Origin: JABMPR01 sp964508765
Lineage (GTDB): Bacteria; Fidelibacterota; UBA8477; JABMPR01
Reading direction: 5' to 3'
DNA: 64,000 nucleotides
NCBI GenBank assembly: GCA_964508765.1
Contig: CAZDVD010000010.1
Coordinates: 1 to 64,000 of the forward strand
In this document: positions 27,591-38,000 of the stretch, piece after piece
Layout: each line of letters opens with the position of its first letter
Position numbering within the stretch: the stretch's first letter is position 1
Program-made: the position numbers and the translations under genes
The notes under the pieces: generated by a model
The model's input: only the letters and a program-made list of their open reading frames with translations
Database searches by the model: none
Told to the model about the DNA's origin: nothing

Positions 27591-30014
27591 TTATCGTATC
27601 AGTAGCAGCTTCCCTGTTTGGTGCTCATCTCCATCGACCAGATGGAACAGGTACATGCCACTGGCTACTTCCCTCCCTTGATGATTGATGGCGTCCCAAT
27701 ACAAGGTACCTGTTCCTACCCCCTGCTCTTGCTTGATTTTATAAATTTCATGACCCAGCACATCGTAGATGATCAGATTCACCAGACCAGATTGGGGAAC
27801 CTGGAAGCTGATACCAACGCGACTATTGAAAGGATTTGGATAGCTACCAAGCAATTGGAATTGATAACCCTCCAACAACGCCTCATCATCAGGATGGATG
27901 GAAACCGTCGTGTCCGGGATAAATCCCATGTCTTCCAGAGCGGGTAAGATCTCTGGATTTCCCATAAATTGATTCCAGATCAAGCCTGTGCGGTAATTTT
28001 CCATCATCACGATGATAGGCCCTTGATCAATGGCCAGATAGGAAGTTGAGTACCAGTCCTGGGTTTCATTGAATGCATCATAAAAGCCAAAGGGACCAAA
28101 GATTCTATCCCCGTGTTCTGTGTAAAAATGTTGGAGTGCAGCCATAGATTCTGTGGGAGTATAGGGAAAGCTGGAAAGGGCTGCTGTAGGAGTAATGGTT
28201 CCGTTGTCTCGATTTGAAGCTGGTTCATGAGCGAGGTAACCGAAAGGATCATCACTGGCAGTAAGTCCCCAGCAATCTTCACCATAGCCCACATACCCAC
28301 CGGGATTATCAATACACCAGGCCCGGTTGATAAGCGTCTGGTTCCGGTTATTGAAGAAATAATTGGTGTGACTATCTTGCCTTCCCCTCGGATCAAACCC
28401 GAGATAAGAATAATGGGTGAAAAACAAAGGACCACCATACGGCCAACCAACATCAAGGGTATAACCATAATAGCTTTCTCCATTATCATAAGCACTTGAG
28501 GAACAAAAACCATCTTCCCAGAGATTAGCGGGAATGCCATGGGTCGGGGATGCAATAGCCAGCATATAGACTATTCCCGTTTCGTTTGGTCCCTGAAGAG
28601 CAAAATTCATAGTCCATTCATGATTTGGAGACCAATGCCAGTAAAGAAAGTTGCTGGTTGGAGTCCGACGATACCAATCCCACTCAACGCTCTCCCATAA
28701 GCTGGTAGCCAATGTCACCAATGCTTGTTCAACTGGATCATCGCCATTGAAATAATTTCGTGCAGTGAGAATGCCCTGAACCAGAAAGGCAGTTTCCACA
28801 AGATCACCACCATTATCAAACTCACTAAAGGGAATAACCTCTCCCGTCGTTCCGTTGAGCCAGTGTGACCAAGCGCCATGAAATCGATCTGCACCTTCTA
28901 GAAACTGGAACATTGCCAGCAAGCGGGCTGCTGCTTCAGCCCGAGTGACGAAACCTCTTTCAGCACCGACAACAATTGCCATGATGCCAAATCCGGTACC
29001 CCCTGATGTGACGATATCACTGTTTCCTGGCGTACGTTCCAGAGCCATCTTTGAGACGGGATGGGCGTAATCCCAGAAATAGCGAAAAGTAGATCTTTGT
29101 ATCATATCCAGGAAGGCATCTTCACCTAGTTCCTGGGTACTTACCTGAATCGGCTCTGTGAACTCGGATTCATTATAGCTGTTGTCAACAGCGGAAATCT
29201 TGTAATAACCTGATAGTCCAGACTCACCTAAAAAATGATTGAAGAAGGGGATATCCATATCCGTATAACCCACCAAGAAATAGCTTCCACCCCAATTGCT
29301 GCGATAGATTCTATAACCGGCTACATCCTCATCCTCCACTGGCGTCCAGCTCAAATCTATATGCATGTCGTAACCCACAGCGGTAAGGTTCGCAGGTATA
29401 CCTGGTGAGATTGTGTCGTTATTCCCAAATGAGGTCATGCGGATCTCATCCAGAAAAAGAGTATGTTCAAGGTTATCGCTGGAGTTTTGCCCATAGAAGA
29501 TGGTCTTAATGGATGACATATTAGTGTTGCCGGCGACAGTATAGAAGGTATCTAGGGGCATGGAATATTGCTGCCATTGACCCACGGCAACAGATTCAAG
29601 AAAACCTCCCATATTCAGTTCACCGGTCTTCTGGCCGCCAGTGTCCTCCAGGTATAGGAGTGGTAGATCATCCACAGGAATAGCTTCATCGGTATACATC
29701 CAAAATGTGAGTAAATCCTGTGTGGTGAGATCATGCCCTGGCCAACCTACTTCCGCTACTGCAGCACCCCAATTACCAGTTGATTGACTGGTCCAATGCA
29801 AGCGCAGGCTGTTATTTCCCATGAAAACTATTCCTTCATCCACAGGAAATTTCTCACCAATACGCTCCAGCAGACTAGGTGAATTTACAAAACACCAGCT
29901 TGGATCATAAGATGTGGACGTGGGACTATCATCAAAGAAAACGAAGTCCTCCGCTTGAGCAATATTTATTGTGAGAGCCAGGAGCAATAAGCTGCTAATT
30001 ATAATTGATTTCAT
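27591..30014 (-). CDS. Secreted GH144-type endo-beta-1,2-glucanase with type IX sorting domain
   Basis: About 807 residues from the ATG at 30014, which has GGGAAGGG at better spacing than the ATG at 30020. Signal peptide ends TINIAQA. Domains: beta-sandwich at ~22-213, fibronectin III-like at ~215-300, catalytic alpha/alpha-barrel of Pfam Glycoamylase (PF10091) at ~305-700, sorting domain at ~725-807 (NPFNSRVGISFQVP ... KLLLIR). Acidic residues D400, D404, E407 in FDNGGDLVETAFLVQG and E478 in GPNETG keep the spacing I recall for the catalytic region of characterised GH144 beta-1,2-glucanase. It should be exported to the surface and cut beta-1,2-glucan into sophoro-oligosaccharides for uptake. 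Confidence 0.82.
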   Translation of the reverse strand: MKSIIISSLLLLALTINIAQAEDFVFFDDSPTSTSYDPSWCFVNSPSLLERIGEKFPVDEGIVFMGNNSLRLHWTSQSTGNWGAAVAEVGWPGHDLTTQDLLTFWMYTDEAIPVDDLPLLYLEDTGGQKTGELNMGGFLESVAVGQWQQYSMPLDTFYTVAGNTNMSSIKTIFYGQNSSDNLEHTLFLDEIRMTSFGNNDTISPGIPANLTAVGYDMHIDLSWTPVEDEDVAGYRIYRSNWGGSYFLVGYTDMDIPFFNHFLGESGLSGYYKISAVDNSYNESEFTEPIQVSTQELGEDAFLDMIQRSTFRYFWDYAHPVSKMALERTPGNSDIVTSGGTGFGIMAIVVGAERGFVTRAEAAARLLAMFQFLEGADRFHGAWSHWLNGTTGEVIPFSEFDNGGDLVETAFLVQGILTARNYFNGDDPVEQALVTLATSLWESVEWDWYRRTPTSNFLYWHWSPNHEWTMNFALQGPNETGIVYMLAIASPTHGIPANLWEDGFCSSSAYDNGESYYGYTLDVGWPYGGPLFFTHYSYLGFDPRGRQDSHTNYFFNNRNQTLINRAWCIDNPGGYVGYGEDCWGLTASDDPFGYLAHEPASNRDNGTITPTAALSSFPYTPTESMAALQHFYTEHGDRIFGPFGFYDAFNETQDWYSTSYLAIDQGPIIVMMENYRTGLIWNQFMGNPEILPALEDMGFIPDTTVSIHPDDEALLEGYQFQLLGSYPNPFNSRVGISFQVPQSGLVNLIIYDVLGHEIYKIKQEQGVGTGTLYWDAINHQGREVASGMYLFHLVDGDEHQTGKLLLIR

Positions 30015-30053
30015 GATCATCCCTTCCCAAAGAAAGATTCAAAGTGATATTTA

Positions 30054-31484
30054 TTACCGCCTGATTTGAGTTTTTTCAACAGACGGCGGAAAAAATTGTT
30101 CTTGAGCTATGAGCTTCAAAACGCTGTCCATATCCCCGATTTGAGTGAAAGTCTCCGACAGGGATCCAGCATTCAGATAATTATTGATAGAGAGCAGGAT
30201 CATAGCCTGATCAAGCGCCAGATATTGTGGCGCCACGACTCCACTTTCTGGATTAAGTGAGTCAAAAAATCCATATTTTCCACGAATTGGAAATTGTTGC
30301 TCCATTTTATAAAGATTATCTATCACCCATCGCGGAGCATAAGCTAATGCCAGGATGCTGGCATGTGGAGTAATAACATCACTCCGGCTACCTTCTTTCC
30401 GGCTGCCTATTTCTGAAACTCCGAATGGTTCATAACCCCCTCCAGGTATGGCACAGGGGCTCACCCCCCAAACAGGGTACCTTAAATGATTCAGGGCATA
30501 ATCACGATGAATGACCACTATTCGGGCATTATTCTCACCCATTCCTGTTGACGCATACTTTTGTTCATCAACAAAAAGACTAGGCATTAAATATTCAAAC
30601 ATACTGCCGTTCCAGGCTGGTAAAACCGGCAAAGTATCACCATATAAATAGTACCCACTCGTGAAGGACATAGAATTATTATATTGTTGAGAGAAATATA
30701 TGGGTGAGCCCCATTGGTCGATAGTATCTGGTAAAACTCTGTAAAGATCATTCCAATGGCTTTCTGGTACCTGACCCCAGGCCATGCTAAGATAGCTTAT
30801 TATCCTGCTCTCACTGCAGAGCATACCATAATGGTAGGGAGAGTAGGCCTGTTGCTCCAGGTCAAAACCCAGGTAAAATTGCCCGAGATCAGGATCAAAA
30901 AGCCAGGAGAAATCCACTCCGGTTTGGATCTCAGCGCATATTGCATTCAACTCAGGATATTTCACAGCGATGACTGCCACACTGGCATATAACCAGGCAG
31001 CATCCACACTGGAAATATATTGGCGAGTAACCTCCATGGCAGGGATGCTGTACCAATTGAGGTGAAATCCATGATAGCGTTCCATCTTTTGCAAAGAGCT
31101 CAGAGTCCGCTCCAAATGCTTCAGTGCTTCATCATGGGAAATGAGCTTCAGATCTTCAGCAGCAGACACACAGACCAAATACAAACCAATATTTGTAGAC
31201 GAGGTATAATCTGACGATTCAAATCCATTGGTATGGACATTATCAGGCATCAAACCGGTACTACTATCCACAAAGGTTCTGAAAAAATTCCAGGTGTTCG
31301 CTGCCAGTTTTCTCAGGTAGAGGCTGTCTTCAAGAGATATTTGCTGAATATCTGCCTGAATCAGGGAGATATTATTTAGTGGAGCCGTATACAGTACTGG
31401 TACTGGTGCTGGAGCGGCACAGCTTGTTAACCATCCCAGGATCAGTATAGAGAGGAACTTTGCTATGATAAGTTTTTTCTTCAT
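30054..31484 (-). CDS. Lipoprotein with stand-alone glycoamylase (GH189/GH144-like) domain
   Basis: 476 residues. Lipobox LTSC (Cys22). The rest resembles the PF10091 domain found in the middle of cyclic beta-1,2-glucan synthases (NdvB/Cgs): TSSTNIGLYLVCV, MERYHGFHLNWY, a MLCSESRIISYLSMAWG segment, and LPAWNGSMFEYLMPSLF, then DYALNHLRYPVWGVSP and PYLALDQ-like PQYLALDQ. In the synthase this domain transfers beta-1,2-glucosyl units. As a separate lipoprotein beside GH144 and GH94 genes, a periplasmic or surface beta-1,2-glucan hydrolase or transglucosylase is the natural guess. Exact family (GH189, GH144 or a relative) is open. Confidence 0.7.
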   Translation of the reverse strand: MKKKLIIAKFLSILILGWLTSCAAPAPVPVLYTAPLNNISLIQADIQQISLEDSLYLRKLAANTWNFFRTFVDSSTGLMPDNVHTNGFESSDYTSSTNIGLYLVCVSAAEDLKLISHDEALKHLERTLSSLQKMERYHGFHLNWYSIPAMEVTRQYISSVDAAWLYASVAVIAVKYPELNAICAEIQTGVDFSWLFDPDLGQFYLGFDLEQQAYSPYHYGMLCSESRIISYLSMAWGQVPESHWNDLYRVLPDTIDQWGSPIYFSQQYNNSMSFTSGYYLYGDTLPVLPAWNGSMFEYLMPSLFVDEQKYASTGMGENNARIVVIHRDYALNHLRYPVWGVSPCAIPGGGYEPFGVSEIGSRKEGSRSDVITPHASILALAYAPRWVIDNLYKMEQQFPIRGKYGFFDSLNPESGVVAPQYLALDQAMILLSINNYLNAGSLSETFTQIGDMDSVLKLIAQEQFFPPSVEKTQIRR

Positions 31485-31532
31485 ATGAACAGATCTGGCA
31501 GTTTCACTTTTGAATGAATCCTTGTCGTCCTA

Positions 31533-33926
31533 TCACATCGTCACTTGCACCAAGCAGGTTTCACCCAACTGAGGTGGAATCACATTGCCCTCAATGGATT
31601 TGCCGTCCACCTTGAATTCACTGACACCCGTGCTTCTATTGCTGGGATTAGCTACGTGAATGGTATAGATAGTGCCTCTGAATTTTCTGGTCATGGTGTA
31701 TTGCTTCCACTCTGCCGGGATAGCTGGATCAATTACCAGACCTTTCCTACTGGGACGGATACCTAGGATACGTTCTGAAATCATCTTGTATAACCAAGTT
31801 GCAGATCCAGTATACCAGGTCCAGCCCCCTCTCCCATAATAAGCTGAATCAGGACCGTCAATATTTCCCGGCGTCACAAAGGGTTCACCAAGATATCGTT
31901 CTGGATTCATCCCATTGTGAATGGGTGAAATACCCTGATAAACTTTGAATGCCAATTCAGGTTTCCCCTGAAGGGCAAATGCCCAAATCGCCCAGGTAGC
32001 AGCATGGGTGTATACGCCGCCATTCTCACGGGTTCCTGCAGCATAACGTGAGAGATATCCAATGTGGGAATCCGGTTTGGTATAGGCTGGTGCTAAAAGC
32101 AGAGGACCAAAATCTTTTAAGAGATATCTCTCAACTGCCTCAAGGGATTTTTTCCCTTGCTCAGCACTTGCACTGCCACTGATAACCGACCATGTCTGGG
32201 CATTAAGATAGATTTGTCCTTCTTCACACTCGTGGCCACCAATAATCTCCCCATTATCTTTGGTAGCCCGGAAAAACCAATCGCCATCCCAGGCTTGATC
32301 TTGAATGACCTGTTGTAAAGCTTGTGCTTTGCCCTTGAATAGCATGGTACTGTCATCATCATTGAGCTCAGCACTAATGTCAATGAATTCGTTAAGGATG
32401 TAATACAGAAAGTGAGCTAACCATATAGACTCACCTTGCTCCTCCAAACCAACAGCACTCATACCGTCGTTCCAATCCCCTGCTCCAATGAAAGGCAGTC
32501 CACGTGGACTGGTGCGTTGCATGGAACGCATGATAGATTTCAGGCAATGCTCGTAGATTGAATCACTCTTTTCATAATCGTAATAAGCAACCTGCTCATG
32601 AAGAAATGCAATATTATCGGTCTCTTGCAAATAGGAGATCACCAGGAAAGGTAGCCACAAATAATTGTCGGCAATACCCGAATGTAGGCCTTGTTCTGTA
32701 ATGGGATGCCACCAGTGTAAAACCGAGCCATCCATATATTGATGAGCGGCATGGAGCTTGATCTGCTTCTCAGTTTTGGTCACATCAATGGGTAAAAAGA
32801 CCTGGCTATCCTGCAACTGGTCACGAAAACCATAAGCACCACTTTGTTGATAATAGGCACTGCGACCATAGATACGGGCTGAAATAGCCTGATATTTTAG
32901 CCAACCGTTGGCCAGGATGTTAATAGATGCATCTGGCGTTTCCATTTGATGTGCATCTAACATGTCTGACCAGTAGGTTTTCACCTCATTCAGAGCGGCT
33001 GCTCTTTGTGTCTGAGTTTGGAATTTGCTGATGGCCGTTTCGCAGATCTGAGGCGTATCATACATACCTACGAGATAGGCCAGTTTTTGTTTGCCTCCTG
33101 GAGCCAGTTCAATGGGTATTTTCAAGCTGGCAATGGCATCATGCCAGAGTCCCTGTTTGCCCGGAGAAGTATTTTTCGCAACTGCTGCCGGAATATCAAT
33201 ACTCCCATACTGACCGAGAAATGATTCCTTATCACATTCAAATCCTGTGGCTTTTTCTGTGCAGGAAAGAAAAGCAGTAAAGGGATGTTCGATATTCCAG
33301 TGACCCCGGGTGCCTAAGGCTATATCCCAAAGACGCTTATTGGCCCATATGGTACTGGCAGGTGCATCATATCTGGTCTCAATGAAATTTTTATGAAATT
33401 CCCTGTGGTGATCGTTGCTGGAACCCAAGGCCCACTCAAAATAGTTAAACAGGGTCAATGATCGAGATTGTGTGCCCAGATTTTCAATTTCCACATCCCA
33501 GACTTCCAATTGTTCATTCATAGGAATAAACAAAGTCAGAGTGATTCGTATATCACCCAGTCGGGAATGAAAGATTGTATATCCAAATCCATGTCGACAT
33601 TGATACTCATCCAGTTCCGTCCGCACTGGCAACCAGGTGGGGCTCCAAACCTCGCCACTCTCATTATCCCGAACATAGAGGTACTTACCCCAATCATCTT
33701 TTACCATATCCTGATGCCAGCGAGTAATCCTGTTAAATTCGGAATGATCCAACCAGCTGAATCCTCCACCACTTTGTGAAATCGTCAAGCCATAGCGGCC
33801 ATTGGATAAAACATTAATCCAGGGTTTGGGCGTTCTGGGGGTCTTGATGATATATTCAGTCCCCTCTTGATTGAAATAGCCATAGTCTGTTTCAAATTGA
33901 GGCTCAGTTTTTACAAAGTTAGCCAT
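31533..33926 (-). CDS. GH94 family disaccharide/oligosaccharide phosphorylase, cytoplasmic
   Basis: 797 residues, no signal peptide; AAGGAAA lies upstream of the ATG. It is a complete GH94 enzyme: N-terminal beta-sandwich (YGLTISQSGGGFSWLDHSE), then barrel with QSGAYGFRDQLQDSQ, VLHWWHPITEQG, NYLWLPF and the active-site motif GAGDWNDGM (Asp484/Asp487). The QSGxYGFRDQLQD and WWHP motifs are those of the cyclic glucan synthase/cellobionic-type branch. The length is shorter than known 1,2-beta-oligoglucan phosphorylases (about 1100 residues), so the substrate may be sophorose rather than long chains. It would release glucose-1-phosphate from imported sugar. Linkage is inferred from the GH144 neighbour. 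Confidence 0.88.
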   Translation of the reverse strand: MANFVKTEPQFETDYGYFNQEGTEYIIKTPRTPKPWINVLSNGRYGLTISQSGGGFSWLDHSEFNRITRWHQDMVKDDWGKYLYVRDNESGEVWSPTWLPVRTELDEYQCRHGFGYTIFHSRLGDIRITLTLFIPMNEQLEVWDVEIENLGTQSRSLTLFNYFEWALGSSNDHHREFHKNFIETRYDAPASTIWANKRLWDIALGTRGHWNIEHPFTAFLSCTEKATGFECDKESFLGQYGSIDIPAAVAKNTSPGKQGLWHDAIASLKIPIELAPGGKQKLAYLVGMYDTPQICETAISKFQTQTQRAAALNEVKTYWSDMLDAHQMETPDASINILANGWLKYQAISARIYGRSAYYQQSGAYGFRDQLQDSQVFLPIDVTKTEKQIKLHAAHQYMDGSVLHWWHPITEQGLHSGIADNYLWLPFLVISYLQETDNIAFLHEQVAYYDYEKSDSIYEHCLKSIMRSMQRTSPRGLPFIGAGDWNDGMSAVGLEEQGESIWLAHFLYYILNEFIDISAELNDDDSTMLFKGKAQALQQVIQDQAWDGDWFFRATKDNGEIIGGHECEEGQIYLNAQTWSVISGSASAEQGKKSLEAVERYLLKDFGPLLLAPAYTKPDSHIGYLSRYAAGTRENGGVYTHAATWAIWAFALQGKPELAFKVYQGISPIHNGMNPERYLGEPFVTPGNIDGPDSAYYGRGGWTWYTGSATWLYKMISERILGIRPSRKGLVIDPAIPAEWKQYTMTRKFRGTIYTIHVANPSNRSTGVSEFKVDGKSIEGNVIPPQLGETCLVQVTM

Positions 33927-33965
33927 GTAAGCAGAATTTCCTTTCAGGAGTGGATGACTTGAAGA

Positions 33966-35033
33966 TCAAAATTTGAGCGAAATATCAAAACGTTGGACAA
34001 AATCCAGACGACTAAAGTCCTCATAGTTGTACTGGAATTCAAGATTAAAACCACCGATGTTGAGATCAAGTGATCCACCCAGTGTGAGACCTTTCTCAGA
34101 ATCTTCCTGAAACAGGTTTTGATAGCCCATTTGTAGAGCAATCATGGGCATGGGACGCCACTCTACACCCAGATTTATATGTTCATAATTGTCATTGGGG
34201 TGTACGGCGTCGGTTTCAATGGTTACTTCTCCAAATTTCATTGGGGGTAAATCATAGGCTAATCCGAAGCGAAAGGTCAGAGGGATATCCCAGGCATTGG
34301 TGTAAAGGCTGGCAGGGATATGAGAATTATCTCCCGAAGCTTCAGAGTTCTGATCATACTGAATGAGTAAATCCTTACCGCCGTATTGTAATTTTTGTCC
34401 AAAATTGGATATCGTAGCACCAATTCGCAATCGACGATTCTCAAAATAGTACAGGCTCCCAAAATCCATTGCGATCCCCGAGGCAACTGAATTCCAGATG
34501 CGTTGATGGATGAACTTTGTATTAAACCCGATACTGAAAAAATCCGTAAGTGCTCTGGCATAGGACAAAGTCATGGCCAGATCATTGGCTGAGAAATACT
34601 CTCCCGTACCCTCAGGTTTTTCCACAGTTCTTACCAGCATATCTTTGGTGGAAAGACTGACCAGACCTAATCCCAGGGATTGCGAACCACCTATGGGAAT
34701 AACAACTCCGTAATAGCTCAAATCCATATCAGCGATCCACTGGCATTGCTCAAGTTGAATGCTGGGGCCATCAAAAAAGGCACTGGCTGCAGGATTCCAA
34801 TATAGGGCGCTGGCATCATTCACCGACGCTGCCACAGCACCACCCATGGCGACACTACGGCCACCCAGACCAATTTTCAGGAATTGAGCAGTAGTTGTTC
34901 CGGTTTTACTGATGACATCTGAAGCCCTGGATGGATTCCATAATCCCAATAATAGAAAAATACCAATGAATATAATATCTGCGCGAATGGGTCTGATATG
35001 CATATGCTCTGCTCTGATAGATTTCCTCATCAT
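33966..35033 (-). CDS. PorV/PorQ family outer-membrane barrel protein
   Basis: 355 residues. A long N-terminal leader (signal peptide ending near RAS at ~38) precedes TTAQFLKIGLGGRSVAMGG and NDASALYWNPAA, the signature of PorV/PorQ (FadL-like) proteins, followed by barrel strands up to the C-terminal Phe. PorV escorts type IX substrates to the sortase and anchors. This copy sits three bases from the large surface-protein gene and in the same operon as a TonB receptor, so it may be dedicated to delivering that protein, not the general PorV. Only family membership is certain. Confidence 0.85.
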   Translation of the reverse strand: MMRKSIRAEHMHIRPIRADIIFIGIFLLLGLWNPSRASDVISKTGTTTAQFLKIGLGGRSVAMGGAVAASVNDASALYWNPAASAFFDGPSIQLEQCQWIADMDLSYYGVVIPIGGSQSLGLGLVSLSTKDMLVRTVEKPEGTGEYFSANDLAMTLSYARALTDFFSIGFNTKFIHQRIWNSVASGIAMDFGSLYYFENRRLRIGATISNFGQKLQYGGKDLLIQYDQNSEASGDNSHIPASLYTNAWDIPLTFRFGLAYDLPPMKFGEVTIETDAVHPNDNYEHINLGVEWRPMPMIALQMGYQNLFQEDSEKGLTLGGSLDLNIGGFNLEFQYNYEDFSRLDFVQRFDISLKF

Positions 35034-35036
35034 TGA

Positions 35037-38000
35037 CTACTTAATCACTGCGAATTTGCCAATAAAATTACCAGACTGCTGGCTATCGAGATAGAAAACG
35101 TATACTCCTGGCGCCAGATCCAAACCGTCCTTGGTTTGTAGATTCCAAGCCAAGGCCCCATCATCCATTCCTGAAGGATGATGCAAGGTGATGATATGAT
35201 CTCCACTTACATTAAAGATGGTGATCTCAGCTTGTTGTGGTAAATGAATAAAATTAACCTTCCTTTCACCACGTCCAGAAGCACTGGAGCGCTGACTTTC
35301 CCATGCGGCAGCAGCCACATATGGGTTAGGTACAACGGCCACTTCACTCACCTGATTTATGGCAAGTTCCTGATCGACTTCAGCAGCAAAAGAGGTAAAA
35401 GCGAATTCATCACCGCTTCTGAAGGGTAAATGTATAGCAATGTTGGCTATATCACCATCCTCTGGAGGTATTAATTCTCCTTCAGGTGACACAAAATATA
35501 CGCGCCAGGTGTCTCGCCAGATACCTCTGACTTTCAACTGCAATCTTAGATAATCCCCAACGGAGAGTAAACTGTCGGGGCTATCTGAAGGCTCCCAGAG
35601 GTAGGTCCGCACCTTTTTTCCACTGGTTTTATCAATGACACGGAAATTGGAAAGATATTTAAAGCTGTTTTTTAACATCGAGCTGTCTGAGACCCCATAT
35701 TGGACCTCATAAGTGGCTGGGAATCCGTCAATTCTCCCTGAGAAATTATCCCAGTAGGAATCCCGCTCAGCGTACATCAACACATTGGAAACACCCTGGA
35801 CCCAACCTGTATTTTCTGGATCTGGTGCCACCGTGTCATTTCTGACAGAGACACGCATCCCTGCGAACAGTGGGTTGGTATCTTCATTGTTTAAAGCTTC
35901 CGATTCATCGAATATCAGTATTGTATCGGCAGGATTAGATTCGACTTTTATGAGACTGTATCTGATGGTGTCCTGATGACTTGTATCATCAAAACTGATC
36001 CGAAATTCTCCATCCGTAACCAATGCAGGGTCGATAATACTGATACTAATATCTCCTGTCCCAAACCCCTGGATGCGCTGCAGCCCTCCTGCAATTTCAG
36101 GCTCCACATATCCTGCAATCGGTGCATTTGGTGTCACATAGACCGTATTCTTGTCAACGGTAACCTCGCCAGCCCGATTCTTGACTATAACCTTGGTGCA
36201 TTCTGAGGGTAAAATATTCTTCTCTTCCCACCCGCGATCATACGAAACAACGGCATAATAATAATCCATACCATTTTGAACATCTGTATCGACCCAGGAG
36301 TGTCGTAATCCTGTATCGTTCCCCAGGAAATACTCAATTCCATGCACATCAACATTAAAAAATCCCTGGACCCCATCTTCTTTGTCAAACTGCGCGACGG
36401 GTTCGTGGAAAGTTGCTTCACCATACCCATTAGTAATGATATAAGCATCATTGAAAGAAGCGTCTGTGGCTTTGTATATCCGATAACCTTCGAAATCATA
36501 ACCTCCGGTTTCTGGATGTGTAAAGGCAGGGTCATCTAAGGAGCTTTCAGCAAAATCATCCCAGTATAGGGTCACCTCTCCATCTCCTGCTACTGCTGAG
36601 ACTGTGGGCTTTTCAGGAGGACGAGCAAAATTATAATTGGCATTGTAGATATTTTGGACCACTTCCTTGTTGCGTTTCAGGTCATCCAAACTTTCGCCAA
36701 AAACCAGGGCCATTGAAAAGCGCTCTGTATGATTTGGTGGCATGATAAACGGACCAGATCCGAATAGGAACGCGATATTTCCCGGAAGGGATACATTGCT
36801 GAAATGATAGTTAGACACGCGGTCCCAGATGACCTCATCCTGACTGTACTCCACTCCCTGGCCAAGATAAAATGCATCAAAAGCCGTGAGACCAATTTGG
36901 TCAGATTCATCCTTATCGGTGATATCATAGTTGGGTTCACCAGTGGTCGGTATACCATCACCCTCACCTGTGTCCCCTGTACCTGCCAGACCATCTGCAC
37001 CTGTATCATGGAGTTCGGAATCCCAGTCACCGTCATTATCGATACCATCATCACGGGCTTCATCAATAAGCGGATCGTCCAGACCGGCACCTGTAAAGAA
37101 ATTTTTATACTTCAAACCCATATGCACAGATTCATTTTCATCAATGAGACCATCAAGATCATCATCAACCCCATTAAAGGGGATGTCATTATAGCTCAAA
37201 CCACGCTGATATACTCTGACGCTATCATACTGATCCACAACGAGACTGTCACCTGAGAAGCGGTAGAAACTCCCTGATCCACCTTCACTGAAACTGGTAA
37301 GTATGCGTCCCAGATCATTCTCATAATCCATATTTTGATAATCGATTAAGACCACTTCATCTGCCAGGTTTCTTGCCTGGAAATCCGTTGAACCAAGTTC
37401 TGGTGAAGGTCCAGACGAGGCGTCCTCATCATTATCGATACCATCAAATGGGTTTCCTGGACTTTCCAAAAAGGCATATCCCGCGTAACCGGTTTGCCAG
37501 TTGCCTTCACCTAGATCATTGGAATCCCAGGTATAGGCCAAATCTAGTGATAGGTCGTAGAAGGCCTGGTCATCATTGCTGTCATTTTGACCGCCCACGC
37601 CTGCGTCTGCATACATACCAAACACCGTTTTGGGATAAGTGGTAGTGGATACATTGGTGACATCATAATGCCAGAAAATAATATCTTCAGCCAGCACATT
37701 GGACCATTGGAAACCGCGTACTGCTACGCGCATTCCCAGCCCTCCCCGTTGTAGTTCCAGTGAATCAGAGTTGAACAGACCCCAAAAATCCTGCCCATAA
37801 TCCTGATAGTCATCCATGACGAAATAACTCTCCTGGTCAGCATTGGTCTTCCGGCCAAAATAGCCGTTCCATGAACCACTCCAGTCGGCAGCCTGATCGG
37901 GCCAATAAAGGGGCCAGGTATTGGGATCATCACTGAGAGCGATATGGTCCTGATCAGGATTGGCAAAACCGGCCAGCGGTTGCCATCCGAACTCAATCCC

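Noticed and set aside
33966..35033. General PorV of the type IX system
   Set aside because: The gene is within a glucan operon next to a receptor and surface protein, so a dedicated family member is more likely; I do not use the name porV.
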